Source: Corynebacterium lizhenjunii
GTDB taxonomy: Bacteria; Actinomycetota; Actinomycetes; Mycobacteriales; Mycobacteriaceae
Length of the DNA stretch: 64,000 nt
Assembly (NCBI RefSeq): GCF_011038655.2
Contig: NZ_CP064954.1
Location: 930,001-994,000, forward strand
Reading direction: 5' to 3'
Part shown: positions 26,624 through 35,208 of the stretch, one piece after another
Numbering within the stretch: position 1 is the first letter of the stretch
Layout: each line of letters opens with the position of its first letter
Program-made: the position numbers and the translations under genes
The notes under the pieces: model-generated
Told to the model about the DNA's origin: nothing
What the model saw: only the letters and a program-made list of their open reading frames with translations
Database searches by the model: none

Positions 26624-26694
26624 ATGACCCGTTCCCGACAACGCTGGCCTCAGAATGTGAAAAATCAGGTCTTGACTTGTCGGGAACGGGTCAT
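26624..26694. repeat. 18-bp inverted repeat; may serve as terminator
   Basis: ATGACCCGTTCCCGACAA (26624-26641) and TTGTCGGGAACGGGTCAT (26677-26694) are perfect inverted repeats around 35 bases. A short TTTT overlaps the end. Single, slightly diverged copies of the arm occur at 40757-40773 and 41897-41912, both in gene-free DNA, so this looks like a dispersed element rather than only a helicase terminator. Confidence 0.75.
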
Positions 26695-26918
26695 TTTGGG
26701 CTGTATGGACAAGTTCGGGGATTTTAGGGGTTCGGGAAGTATGGAGTCCTTGGGTAAGCATGACGGGTGGTTGGGCCACCCCTGCCTGCCCGGGTGTGTA
26801 CTAAAGTCGCTAATTCTCCAAAGGGCTTGCGGCTTCCGGGAGAGGTTATTTAGCCTGGGACGGAGGAGAACAGAGTCGGCGGAACCGCCGGTGGCTAAAG
26901 CGTGCTGAGGAGAAATCA

Positions 26919-27032
26919 ATGCTAGAACTGCTCATTATTATTGCGTCGATTGCAGTGGACGTATTAGTGCCAGCATTGCTTATCGCTGGCATAGTCATCA
27001 TGGTGTTGAACTGGCAAAAGAAGCGTGGCTAG
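26919..27032 (+). CDS. Small membrane protein, 37 residues
   Basis: A single hydrophobic helix (LLIIIASIAVDVLVPALLIA, about residues 4-23, continuing to 31) ends in the basic tail WQKKRG. GAGGAGA lies at ideal distance before the ATG, which is the main reason to believe it. The stop TAG shares the four bases CTAG with the stop of the pirin gene on the other strand. Length and topology match many unannotated actinobacterial small membrane proteins. No function is assigned. Confidence 0.6.
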   Translation: MLELLIIIASIAVDVLVPALLIAGIVIMVLNWQKKRG

Positions 27033-27994
27033 GATTGCTTTCGTCCACCACGCGGACGCAACTGCACTGGTGGAAGAGTAGGCGCCGGAAGGCGCGAGAG
27101 TCCTGAAGGATCATGGCTAATATAGCCCTCCACATGACCGAATCGCTGCCCATGCTGCTGCCATTCTTCACGGTAGGACGTGACCTCGTCATGCGTGCGG
27201 CCAATGAAGTTCCACCACATGACAAATTCCTCTTCGAAGGGCTCTCCGCCTAAAAGGAGCATCCTGGCCGTTTCTTGTCCTGGGTTGTGCAGTATCACCC
27301 GTGACGGTCCGTTAGCGAGGAAAGCGAGTTCCTGGGGGCTCACCTGCTGTGCGTTGTTCCCTGGGAGGATTAGGTGAATTGTCCCCGTATCTACGAGGAT
27401 TCCGTGTTCGAAGTTGGTGTCGAGTTGTAATTCTATTTGCGTCCCAGCCGGCAGGTCCACCTGTGCGCCTAGAAGTGGTGTGTAGGTGGGCAGGGGAGAT
27501 GGCGGGGCTGCTGAACCAAGGAGTGTACCCAGAAAAACTTGCACCCTTCCCGGGCCGTGGAGGACTGTGGGCGGGGCGTAATGGTCGAAACGGCGCGTGG
27601 TGTGCCGGTGAGCGTCAGGCAGTACGGTCCACAGTTGCACCCCGTGGAGCACAGTGGTGTCTTGCGTAGACACCTCAGAATGACAAATTCCAGAGCCTGC
27701 CGTCATCAGATTTACTTCCCCGGGTCGCACCACGGCGTGGTTATCGGCAGAATCGTGGTGCATAATTTTGCCAGAGAAGAGCCAGGATACGGTCTGCAAT
27801 CCAGTGTGTGGGTGCGGGGCGACGTCCATGCCGCCGGTTGCAGAGACATCATCTGGTCCGTAGTGATCAATAAAGCACCACGCTCCGATGGTGGAGCGGT
27901 GGCGCTGAGGAAGGGTGCGGGCTACTGGCATTGCCCGTGGCCCGCCGAGGGGAACGGAGCGGGGGCCAAGAATCTCAATGGAATCTGGTGCCAT
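27029..27994 (-). CDS. Pirin family protein (bicupin)
   Basis: The product has 321 residues. The N-terminal cupin carries the pirin iron-site pattern (APHPHTGLQTVSWLF, then MTAGSGICHSEVS) with metal-binding His and a late His, and the PLGG/GPR opening motif. The C-terminal cupin is present (LDTNFEHGILVDTGTIHLIL), ending with GGEPFEEEFVMWWNFIGR, a pirin hallmark. Bacterial pirins act as quercetinases or as redox-sensing partners of metabolic enzymes, so the role here is open. A GTG six bases upstream is an alternative start. It overlaps the 37-residue gene tail to tail by four bases. Confidence 0.9.
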   Translation of the reverse strand: MAPDSIEILGPRSVPLGGPRAMPVARTLPQRHRSTIGAWCFIDHYGPDDVSATGGMDVAPHPHTGLQTVSWLFSGKIMHHDSADNHAVVRPGEVNLMTAGSGICHSEVSTQDTTVLHGVQLWTVLPDAHRHTTRRFDHYAPPTVLHGPGRVQVFLGTLLGSAAPPSPLPTYTPLLGAQVDLPAGTQIELQLDTNFEHGILVDTGTIHLILPGNNAQQVSPQELAFLANGPSRVILHNPGQETARMLLLGGEPFEEEFVMWWNFIGRTHDEVTSYREEWQQHGQRFGHVEGYISHDPSGLSRLPAPTLPPVQLRPRGGRKQS

Positions 27995-28042
27995 GTGCAC
28001 AATCTTAAACGATTATGCAACACCGGGAGGGGCAGGAGTGGT

Positions 28043-28495
28043 TTAGATGAACATCAACACTGCACAGAGGATCCACAGCAGGTTGAAGATGCCGGAGAAC
28101 ATCGCCAACTGGGAACGGGACTTGTCCAGGGAGGCGGGGGCTGAGGGGGCATCGGCAGACTCAGCGGACTCAACGCCAAGAGCAGTCAGGGCAGCCTTTT
28201 GCTTCGGGACCACGACGAACAGCAAGAGGGCCCAGGCAATGACGGCCAACAGGATGGAAGCATGGAACTGGCCCTGGCGGCCGTAGGTAGACAGATCAGA
28301 GAGGAAGACGGCCACGCCCAGGATGGGAACCAGCGCGGAGATGAGCCCGTAGGTGTTGGTGATGCGGTGCAAAATGGTCAGTGCTCCCACGTTACCCTGC
28401 GCCAACTGCGCAGGAAACATGGAGGTTGCCACCATCACGGGCCCAATGAGGGCCACGGCGGCGATGGCGTGGAGAGCAATGGCAAAAGTAGTCAT
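28043..28495 (-). CDS. Integral membrane protein, four helices
   Basis: A 150-residue protein with hydrophobic helices at about 4-24, 45-66, 80-97 and 130-149. The pattern IALHAIAAVALIGPVMVATSMF at the start and conserved His/Asn in helix-loop regions (LHRITNTYGL) resemble small heme- or quinone-linked membrane families such as DUF2269, but this is uncertain. Between helices 3 and 4 there is a hydrophilic Ser/Ala/Pro linker (residues ~108-123) containing the dispersed TGCCGATGCC word. No partner gene is evident. Confidence 0.6.
   Translation of the reverse strand: MTTFAIALHAIAAVALIGPVMVATSMFPAQLAQGNVGALTILHRITNTYGLISALVPILGVAVFLSDLSTYGRQGQFHASILLAVIAWALLLFVVVPKQKAALTALGVESAESADAPSAPASLDKSRSQLAMFSGIFNLLWILCAVLMFI
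28145..28162 (-). repeat. Example copy of the dispersed TGCCGATGCC motif
   Basis: The core occurs by eye at 2364, 7007, 17047, 17677, 28148, 31866, 42855, 49628, 53599 and 60145 (minus-strand direction) and at 9229, 14610, 38162, 45716, 47093, 49049, 56735, 58146 and 60114 (plus). The fuller form is GAGtcTGCCGATGCCCCC. Copies lie in coding linkers, in well-folded coding regions and in at least one intergenic gap (7007). Confidence 0.7.
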
Positions 28496-28541
28496 GGGGT
28501 ATAAAAATCCTTCAAGGTAGGAAACATCTGCGGGTGCAATG

Positions 28542-29279
28542 TCAACCTCCCAGCCTAGCGATGTAGTCGCGCAGCCGGAAATAGCGGCAAGACGCGCGCA
28601 TGCGCGCCAAGTCTTCTGCAGGCAGGGCCAGGGAGTATTTGTAGGCCACCGCTCCTAAGCGCTGGGAGTACCAACAATGGGTGTGGCGCTGGGGCGGCAT
28701 CCATTGGCTGGGCAGTTGGTCGGACTTGGCCTGGTTGGCCTCTCTGCTGGTGACCACCAGGTTGAGTGGATCATTGGCAAATTCCACCCGCAACTGCGTC
28801 GACCACTGGCTTGCGCCCAAATCCCACGCGGCTGACAGCGGTAACACGTGGTCAGCTTCCGGCGGGCGGGGGAGATCCTCTAGATGCAGCGTGGTTCCGG
28901 AATAGGGATCAAAGATTTCTGCAGGGCGCTCGCAACTACCCGGAGTGGGCGGACTGTGAGGGGCCTGGGCCAACAGGGCCGCCTCGCGCGCGGTGCACGC
29001 CTCCTGGCCAGGCAGGCGGGCTGGGCCCCACCCGGAACCGAACTCGGTGCGTTTATAGGTGTGGTCCTTGAGTCGCGGCGGGCCTTCGGCAATCTGGGCA
29101 AAAAGCTCCGCCGGTGGGGGTAGCCCCGGGTCAAGTGGCTGCGGCGCGCGCAGCTGCGGGAGCAGCAACCACACACTGGCCACGCTCAATACCACAACGG
29201 CTGCATGGATTGGATGCACAGAGATCTGGCGTCGGCGCGCCTGGGAGGGGCGCCGGCTAGGTAGACGAGAAGGTGACAT
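28542..29279 (-). CDS. Secreted/anchored HNH nuclease-like protein (DUF1524 type)
   Basis: A 245-residue protein. A basic N-terminus followed by one hydrophobic segment (AAVVVLSVASVWLLL, about 27-41) indicates export or membrane anchoring. The C-terminal half has EADHVLPLSAAWDLG, the DHV(V/L)PL metal-binding core of DUF1524/GmrSD-C-like HNH proteins, followed by FANDPLNLVVTSREANQAKSD, where the Asn residues complete the fold, and a late Cys/His-bearing segment. Such exported proteins are common in actinobacteria and are thought to digest extracellular DNA. It is separated from the upstream putP gene by a terminator. Confidence 0.8.
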   Translation of the reverse strand: MSPSRLPSRRPSQARRRQISVHPIHAAVVVLSVASVWLLLPQLRAPQPLDPGLPPPAELFAQIAEGPPRLKDHTYKRTEFGSGWGPARLPGQEACTAREAALLAQAPHSPPTPGSCERPAEIFDPYSGTTLHLEDLPRPPEADHVLPLSAAWDLGASQWSTQLRVEFANDPLNLVVTSREANQAKSDQLPSQWMPPQRHTHCWYSQRLGAVAYKYSLALPAEDLARMRASCRYFRLRDYIARLGG

Positions 29280-29315
29280 ACCTACTTAGACTTGTCAGCT
29301 ACCCCAAAAGGTTCC

Positions 29316-29352
29316 GAAAAAGGCCGCAGCCCCGTGCAAAGGCAGCACGGGG
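29316..29352 (-). terminator. Terminator of putP
   Basis: On the minus strand CCCCGTGC and GCACGGGG form a perfect eight-base stem with a seven-base loop; CTTTTTC follows shortly after. It lies about 25 bases beyond the putP stop. Confidence 0.75.
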
Positions 29353-29375
29353 CGGGGCGGGGATTGAGGCTTGCG

Positions 29376-30923
29376 TTAAGCAGTGGCGGAAAACTCGAAG
29401 CTCTCATCACCAGCGGCACGGCGAGAGACATCGATGGCCAGGTCGAATTCCTTGGTAATCTCCGCCGAGGGGGCCTTGGTGGCCAAGGAGACAACCACGA
29501 TTGCCAGGCAGGAAGCGGCGAAGCCGGGGACGATCTCGTAGAGAGAGTCGCTCAAGGCGGACATGCCCCAACCGATGGTAACCACGGCACCAACCACCAT
29601 GCCGGCAATCGCACCCGGAACGTTCAGGCGCGACCAGAACAGGGAGAAAAGCACCAGCGGGCCAAAGGCAGCGCCGAAGCCAGCCCAAGCAAAGCCCACC
29701 AGGCCCAGGATGGAATCATTCGGGTTCACGGCGAGGATGGCGGCCAAAATGGCCACGCCTACCACGGCGGTGCGGGAGAGATTAATCAGCGTAGACTCCG
29801 AGGGCTCCTTCTTGCTAAAGACCTTCAGCAAGTCCTCAATCAGGGAAGAAGACACCACCAGCAGCTGGGAGGACATGGTGGACATAATTGCGGCAAGCAC
29901 TGCGGTGAGCACCAGACCAGCAAAGAGCGGGTGGAACATGATCTGCGCCATGTCCAAGAAGATCGTCTCATAGGACTGCTGGTCTGTAATGGCGTGCTCG
30001 GTGGTGGTGAAGAAGACCGTACCGGCAAGGGCGCAGAAGATCGCACCCAGGACGGACAGCGCCATCCAGAGGATGCCCACGCGGCGGCCAGTCTTGGCAT
30101 CTGCCGGGGTGCGCAGCGCCATGAAGCGCACGATGATGTGCGGCTGCCCGAAGTAGCCCAGACCCCAAGCAAGGTTGCCGATGATAACCGCGGCCGACAC
30201 TCCGGAAATCATGGAGAAGTAGTCGGGGTTTACAATGGCCCCGCCGGTGGCGTAGGGGTTTTCTGCGGCGAAGGAGAAGATGTCGGCCGGGTTATCCAGG
30301 GAGATAATGGCCATAATAGGCACGATGGCCAGGGAGAGGAACATCAAAATGCCCTGGACGGCATCAGTGTAGGACACTGCCAGGAAGCCGCCGATGAAGG
30401 TATAAGCCACCGTCACTGCCGCCACGATGAGCATGCCGGTGAGGTAGTCGCCCTGGAAAGTGGACTCGAAGTAGCGCCCACCGGCCACCATGCCGGAAGA
30501 GACGTAGAAGGTGAAGAAGAAGATGATGATGAGAGAAGCGATGACGCGCAGCGCGCGGGACTTATCCCGCAGGCGGTTCTCAAAGAAGGAGGGCACCGTG
30601 ATGGAGTTGTTGGCCACCTCGGTGTAGGCGCGCAGGCGCGGGGCCACGAGCTTCCAGTTGAACCAGGCGCCCACGGTCAAGCCAATGGCAATCCATAGCT
30701 CAGACATGCCGGTGAGGAACAGCGCGCCGGGAAGGCCCATGAGCAACCAGCCGGACATGTCCGATGCCCCCGCGGACAAGGCTGCCACGAAGGGGTTCAG
30801 GCCGCGCCCGCCCAGGACGTATTCGTCATACTCACTGGTCTGGCGGTAGGACCAATAACCGATGGCGAGCATGGTGAACAGGTAGATGATGATGGCTATG
30901 ACGTACCACGTCGAAGATTCCAT
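29376..30923 (-). CDS. putP: Sodium/proline symporter
   Basis: A 515-residue member of the solute:sodium symporter family with about 13 membrane helices. Diagnostic blocks include YVLGGRGLNPFVAALSAGASDMSGWLLMGLPG near residues 36-67 (Na+ and proline binding), GWGLGYFGQPH-like NLAWGLGYFGQPHIIVRFMA, and AIMSTMSSQLLVVSSSL. It imports proline with sodium as nutrient or osmoprotectant. AGGAGAG precedes the ATG. It is a monocistronic gene with its own terminator and is divergent from the SNF2 helicase gene. Confidence 0.93.
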   Translation of the reverse strand: MESSTWYVIAIIIYLFTMLAIGYWSYRQTSEYDEYVLGGRGLNPFVAALSAGASDMSGWLLMGLPGALFLTGMSELWIAIGLTVGAWFNWKLVAPRLRAYTEVANNSITVPSFFENRLRDKSRALRVIASLIIIFFFTFYVSSGMVAGGRYFESTFQGDYLTGMLIVAAVTVAYTFIGGFLAVSYTDAVQGILMFLSLAIVPIMAIISLDNPADIFSFAAENPYATGGAIVNPDYFSMISGVSAAVIIGNLAWGLGYFGQPHIIVRFMALRTPADAKTGRRVGILWMALSVLGAIFCALAGTVFFTTTEHAITDQQSYETIFLDMAQIMFHPLFAGLVLTAVLAAIMSTMSSQLLVVSSSLIEDLLKVFSKKEPSESTLINLSRTAVVGVAILAAILAVNPNDSILGLVGFAWAGFGAAFGPLVLFSLFWSRLNVPGAIAGMVVGAVVTIGWGMSALSDSLYEIVPGFAASCLAIVVVSLATKAPSAEITKEFDLAIDVSRRAAGDESFEFSATA

Positions 30924-31071
30924 GTAGCTCTCCTGTCTTTCTCTTGAGTGATTGAGCAGATAACCCGGCCAATAGTACCTATAATTTGTGATTTACACAG
31001 CAATAGGGCGTAATTGAGGTCCGGACTCCCCAAAGTTAGGGGTACCCACAGCTGTGGCTAAACTAGCCGCT

Positions 31072-34000
31072 ATGTCTAGTTTCCTCATCCACGGCGTCTG
31101 GTTGCCCTCAGCGGGACTGGGTGTGTGGATTGAGCAGTTGGAGGGGCACAAAATTGTCACCCCGGCGGCAGTGCCGCAGGGATATTTCCCGCCAGCACTA
31201 GAAAAGATCCTCAAAGGCAAGACGTTCCGCAATCGGGCGCGGATGTCGCTGCGCACGCCCAAGGGAAAAGACGTCACCCTGATGGTGCCTATGGCCTTAT
31301 TTGATCCGCTGGGAATGGTAGAGACACTTCAGCGCACGCGGGAATCGTTAAGCAGCCCGGAGGTCAGTGCACAACAACGCCAGACCCTAGCGCCAGACCT
31401 CTTGTGGCTAGCGCAGGCATATGCTGGTTTGGCGCAGTGGGTGCGCGCTGGCCGGGTGACCCTGCGCATGAACTATCAATCGGGCGAGTGGGTGCCCATG
31501 TGGCAGCTGGCTACGGGGCTAGCAGAGCGCGGTTGGTTGGCAGAGATGATTGCCGCAGCCCCGCAGGTGCTCACCGTTAATAATGGGGTCTTGGCAGAGG
31601 ATATGGCTGATGAGCTCACCCACTGGATTGCCTTCCGTGAGCTCCAAGAACTAAGCACCCAACCACGACCTTACCCATGGCATCATTTTGTGGACTCCAT
31701 CTTGCACACCACTGCGGTACGTAAAGGTCGCGCCCAGTTGCTGCGCGGCTTAAACGAGTGGCGCGACTCGATAATGGACGTCCAATTGCAGCTGGTGTTC
31801 ATTGTGGAAGAACCTGGGGATGAGCCGCAAGAACCTGCGGTAGGGGTCGGTGCGGGAGCCGAGGGGGCATCGGCAAGCTCAGATGAAGGTGACATGTGGC
31901 CGGTGCGGGTGTGCGTGCGCTCGGGTACCGATGCCCCGGTGCCCATGCGCCAGACCCAGCTAGACCATTCCAGCATGGAGCGGCTGCGGGCGTCCCAGCA
32001 GCGGGCCATTGCCATATCGCCACTGCTGGACCCGAACACGTACCACCCACACCCGGAAGAGGCGTACCGGATGGGGGACTGGGATGTCTACCTCACCACC
32101 GACGACCTGGTGCGCTTTGTCAGCACCGACACCGCCCAACTCCAGGCGGCCGGGTTTACCGTGATGTTGCCCAAGGCCTGGGCACACATGTCCACCACCG
32201 CGCAGCTGGAGGTGCGCGAGATTGACCCGGCGGCTGCCGCAAACGCTGCCACGCACAGCCACGTGGGCTTTGAGAAGCTGGTGGCCTACGACTGGAAAGT
32301 TTCGGTGGGCGACACGCAGCTTAGTGATGAAGAAATGGAGCAGCTGGTCGCCTCCAAATCTGGGCTAATTAAGCTGCGGGGCCAGTGGGTGATGGCAGAT
32401 ACCTCCACGCTGAGCAAAATCGGCGATTATATGGAACAGCTGGCCGCTGCCGCCCGCAAGCAGGCGCGTGCCCGGGTGGAGGAGGCCCTGCGTCGCGCTG
32501 AGGAAGCCCGCGAATTGGGACTGCCTGGCTGGGAGGAACGTCTCGAGCGCGCGCAGGAGGCCCAGCAGGCGCTGCTGGCATATGAGGACGATGACACCCA
32601 GGGCGTGGTCTCCCTGGCGGAGTTGCGCCGCCTGGCCCTGGAATCTGCCGTGGAGCAGCCGGTGGAGTTTAGCGGCTCAGCCTGGCATGCCTCTCTGCTG
32701 GGCGGGATGGATAGCCCTTCGCCCCAGCCCGTGGATATCCCACCGACGGTGCACGCGCAGCTGCGGGAGTACCAGCACCGCGGCGTGGACTGGTTATATT
32801 GGATGTCGCGCAACAATCTGGGGGCAGTGCTGGCAGACGACATGGGCTTGGGCAAGACCCTACAGCTGTTGAGTTTGCTGGCAGTCGAGCAGGAGCTTGC
32901 CGATTCCCCCGGCCCCACCTTAGTGGTCGCCCCCACCTCCGTAGTGGGAAATTGGCGCCGGGAAGCCGCCCGGTTTGTACCGCACTTCAAGGTCATTGTT
33001 CACCACGGGACCCAGCGCCCGCGCGGGGCAGACTTCCTGAAAGCGGTAGCAGACGCTGATGTGGTCATTACTTCTTATGGCACGGCGACGCGCGACTTTG
33101 CCGTCTTGGGAGCAGTGGAATGGGAGCACGTGGTGCTAGATGAGGCTCAGGCGATTAAGAACCCTGGCACGCACACCTCTAAGGCGGTGCGCTCGCTGCC
33201 GGCGCGGCAGCGCATAGCGCTCACCGGTACCCCGGTGGAAAATCGTTTGAGTGAGATGCGCTCGATTGTGGACTTCTGCAACCCCGGGGTGCTGGGATCT
33301 GCGTCTTTCTTCCGCAACCACTTTGCCAAGCCGATTGAGGGAGGCCAGGCCCCTGAGCTGGCCGAACACCTTCGCGCCTTGGTGGCGCCGTTTATTCTGC
33401 GGCGGCTTAAGACGGATAAGTCTATTATTGATGACTTGCCAGAAAAGACCGAGCAGGTTATCACCGTGAACTTGACCTCGGAACAAGCCGCACTGTATCG
33501 CTCCCTGGTGGATGACATCACGCGCAGGCTGGAGTCGGCAGAGCCGATGGCGCGCCGGGGGCTGATTTTGGCGTCCCTGACGCGCATTAAGCAGATTTGT
33601 AATCACCCAGCGCACTATCTGGGCGATGGCAGTGCTGTCACGCTCAAGGGCAAGCACCGTTCCGGTAAGGTGGCGGAGCTAATCCGCATTATTGATGAAG
33701 CCCAGCAAGCCGGTGAACGCTTGTTGATCTTTACTCAGTACCGGGCGTTTGGGCAGTTGTTGGTGCCGTATTTGTCACAGCACCTTGGCCAAGAGGTTCC
33801 TTTCTTGCACGGTGGGGTGAGCAAAAACAAGCGTGACGCCATGGTGGAGGACTTCCAGCGCGGCGACGGACCGGCGGCCATGGTGCTCTCCCTTAAAGCT
33901 GGCGGAACGGGACTCAACCTCACCGCCGCCAACATCGTGGTGCACATGGACCGTTGGTGGAACCCGGCGGTGGAAAACCAAGCTACCGATCGTGCGTTCC

Positions 34001-34203
34001 GTATTGGCCAACAGCGCAATGTGCAGGTGTACAAGATGATTACCGCCGGAACGCTGGAGGAATCCATCCAGGACATTCTCGACGGCAAGACCAAATTGGC
34101 CGGCGCCGTGGTGGGCGAGGGTGAAGGTTGGCTAACGGAGCTGAACCCAGATCAATTGGCAGAGCTGATGCACTACCGCGCGGACGCTGAAGAGGAGGCA
34201 TAG
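31072..34203 (+). CDS. SNF2-family DNA helicase/translocase
   Basis: The product has 1043 residues. The N-terminal ~560 form the actinobacterial SNF2 accessory region, with an acidic patch. The Swi2/Snf2 ATPase follows: DDMGLGKTLQ near residue 588, APTSVVGNWRRE, VVLDEAQAIKN near 690, LTGTPVENRLSE, then RecA-like domain 2 with LIFTQYRAFGQLL, LSLKAGGTGLNL and DRWWNPAVENQATDRAFRIGQ near 960. Such proteins translocate on duplex DNA in repair or transcription restart. ATG 31072 is preceded by TAAACT, a possible -10 box of a leaderless transcript. A SWIM protein follows after two bases, a pairing usual in actinobacteria. Confidence 0.95.
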   Translation: MSSFLIHGVWLPSAGLGVWIEQLEGHKIVTPAAVPQGYFPPALEKILKGKTFRNRARMSLRTPKGKDVTLMVPMALFDPLGMVETLQRTRESLSSPEVSAQQRQTLAPDLLWLAQAYAGLAQWVRAGRVTLRMNYQSGEWVPMWQLATGLAERGWLAEMIAAAPQVLTVNNGVLAEDMADELTHWIAFRELQELSTQPRPYPWHHFVDSILHTTAVRKGRAQLLRGLNEWRDSIMDVQLQLVFIVEEPGDEPQEPAVGVGAGAEGASASSDEGDMWPVRVCVRSGTDAPVPMRQTQLDHSSMERLRASQQRAIAISPLLDPNTYHPHPEEAYRMGDWDVYLTTDDLVRFVSTDTAQLQAAGFTVMLPKAWAHMSTTAQLEVREIDPAAAANAATHSHVGFEKLVAYDWKVSVGDTQLSDEEMEQLVASKSGLIKLRGQWVMADTSTLSKIGDYMEQLAAAARKQARARVEEALRRAEEARELGLPGWEERLERAQEAQQALLAYEDDDTQGVVSLAELRRLALESAVEQPVEFSGSAWHASLLGGMDSPSPQPVDIPPTVHAQLREYQHRGVDWLYWMSRNNLGAVLADDMGLGKTLQLLSLLAVEQELADSPGPTLVVAPTSVVGNWRREAARFVPHFKVIVHHGTQRPRGADFLKAVADADVVITSYGTATRDFAVLGAVEWEHVVLDEAQAIKNPGTHTSKAVRSLPARQRIALTGTPVENRLSEMRSIVDFCNPGVLGSASFFRNHFAKPIEGGQAPELAEHLRALVAPFILRRLKTDKSIIDDLPEKTEQVITVNLTSEQAALYRSLVDDITRRLESAEPMARRGLILASLTRIKQICNHPAHYLGDGSAVTLKGKHRSGKVAELIRIIDEAQQAGERLLIFTQYRAFGQLLVPYLSQHLGQEVPFLHGGVSKNKRDAMVEDFQRGDGPAAMVLSLKAGGTGLNLTAANIVVHMDRWWNPAVENQATDRAFRIGQQRNVQVYKMITAGTLEESIQDILDGKTKLAGAVVGEGEGWLTELNPDQLAELMHYRADAEEEA

Positions 34204-34205
34204 TA

Positions 34206-35114
34206 ATGGCCAGCGGGAATGATAAGAACAATGCCAACAATGCCAACAATGTCACCTTTGTGAACTTCCGCACACGGCAGCGGGCGAGCTCCCCGGAAGA
34301 AGTAGCCCATTTGGAAGCGAGGGTACCGGCACGCCGGGGGCGTACGCCTCAGTCGCCGTCTGCTCAGGTGAGCCACCGACACTTTGGCTCCACCATGGGT
34401 CCGGCGGCAACCCGCCTGATTTCTTTTATTAGTCGACGCGTGGACAGTGGCCGCTTGCAGCGCGGGCGCGATTATGCGCGTGCGGGCAACGTGGTGGGGC
34501 TCGATATTAGGGTGGGCGCGGCGCACGGGCGGGTGGCTGGAAGCCAGAACCAGCCCTTTGAGGTGCTGTTGCAGCTGCCGCACCGCAGCAGCGCGCAGTT
34601 GCTGGAGTTATCGCACATCATGGCCCGGGAGTCGAATTCCTTGCGACTTGCCCGCGAGGGCGTGGTCAGTGAAGAGCTCTTGGACATCTTGTTGGGTGAA
34701 GAGAGCCAAGACCTGCGGGTGCGGTGTACGTGTCCTGATGGAGCTTTGGTGTGCAAGCATATTGTTGCTGTGGGGGAGCGGCTGGCGGCGCGGATGGATG
34801 CGGATCCCGGCGTGGTTTTTGCTTTGCGCGGCCTGGATTTTCGCACCTTGGAGCGCAATTTGCTCAACGAGGCCGGTGCTGGTGCTCAGGATGTGGTCGC
34901 CCTGTCAGGCGGTCGCAACCTTGCGGAGAGCAACGAGTTGTTTTGGTCTGGGCGCGAGCTGCCAGATTTGCCGGAGCCCAAGACGGCGCCCGTGCTGGAG
35001 GACTCCGATATGGATTTGCTGCGCAAGGCGCTGCGCGCGGTATGTCATACCAACATTGAGCTGCTGCGGGCTGTGAGTGACATAGAGGAGCTCTACGAGC
35101 ACCTTACTCGGTAG
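34206..35114 (+). CDS. SWIM zinc-finger protein, partner of the SNF2 helicase
   Basis: A 302-residue protein. The SWIM motif, CxC followed by CxH, is visible as RCTCPDGALVCKHIVAVG near residues 174-188 and would bind one zinc ion; SWIM domains mediate DNA or protein contacts. The N-terminal ~60 residues are basic and Asn-rich, and a central segment (SRRVDSGRLQRGRDYARAGNVVGLDI) is conserved in this family. It starts two bases after the SNF2 stop, with GAGGAGG inside the end of that gene, so translation is probably coupled. No catalytic motif is visible. Confidence 0.88.
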   Translation: MASGNDKNNANNANNVTFVNFRTRQRASSPEEVAHLEARVPARRGRTPQSPSAQVSHRHFGSTMGPAATRLISFISRRVDSGRLQRGRDYARAGNVVGLDIRVGAAHGRVAGSQNQPFEVLLQLPHRSSAQLLELSHIMARESNSLRLAREGVVSEELLDILLGEESQDLRVRCTCPDGALVCKHIVAVGERLAARMDADPGVVFALRGLDFRTLERNLLNEAGAGAQDVVALSGGRNLAESNELFWSGRELPDLPEPKTAPVLEDSDMDLLRKALRAVCHTNIELLRAVSDIEELYEHLTR

Positions 35115-35208
35115 CGTGACTGGTGGCCGCGGGTTTTGCTTGAGCTTCCCGATGCCCTGTTCGATTCAGGTGCGTCCAATGTCCCGGCTTTGTTCTATGG
35201 TATGAGTC

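Larger units (their letters stand above)
26515..26918. other. Gene-free spacer with tandem and inverted repeats
   Basis: About 400 bases between the helicase and a tiny membrane-protein gene. It holds a 16-bp tandem repeat at 26591-26622, a long inverted repeat at 26624-26694, and the leader of the 26919 gene. No larger gene is supported. Confidence 0.6.

Noticed and set aside
30980-31000. GlxR site before putP
   Set aside because: TGTG...CACA is present, but the spacing is three bases shorter than TGTGA-N6-TCACA.
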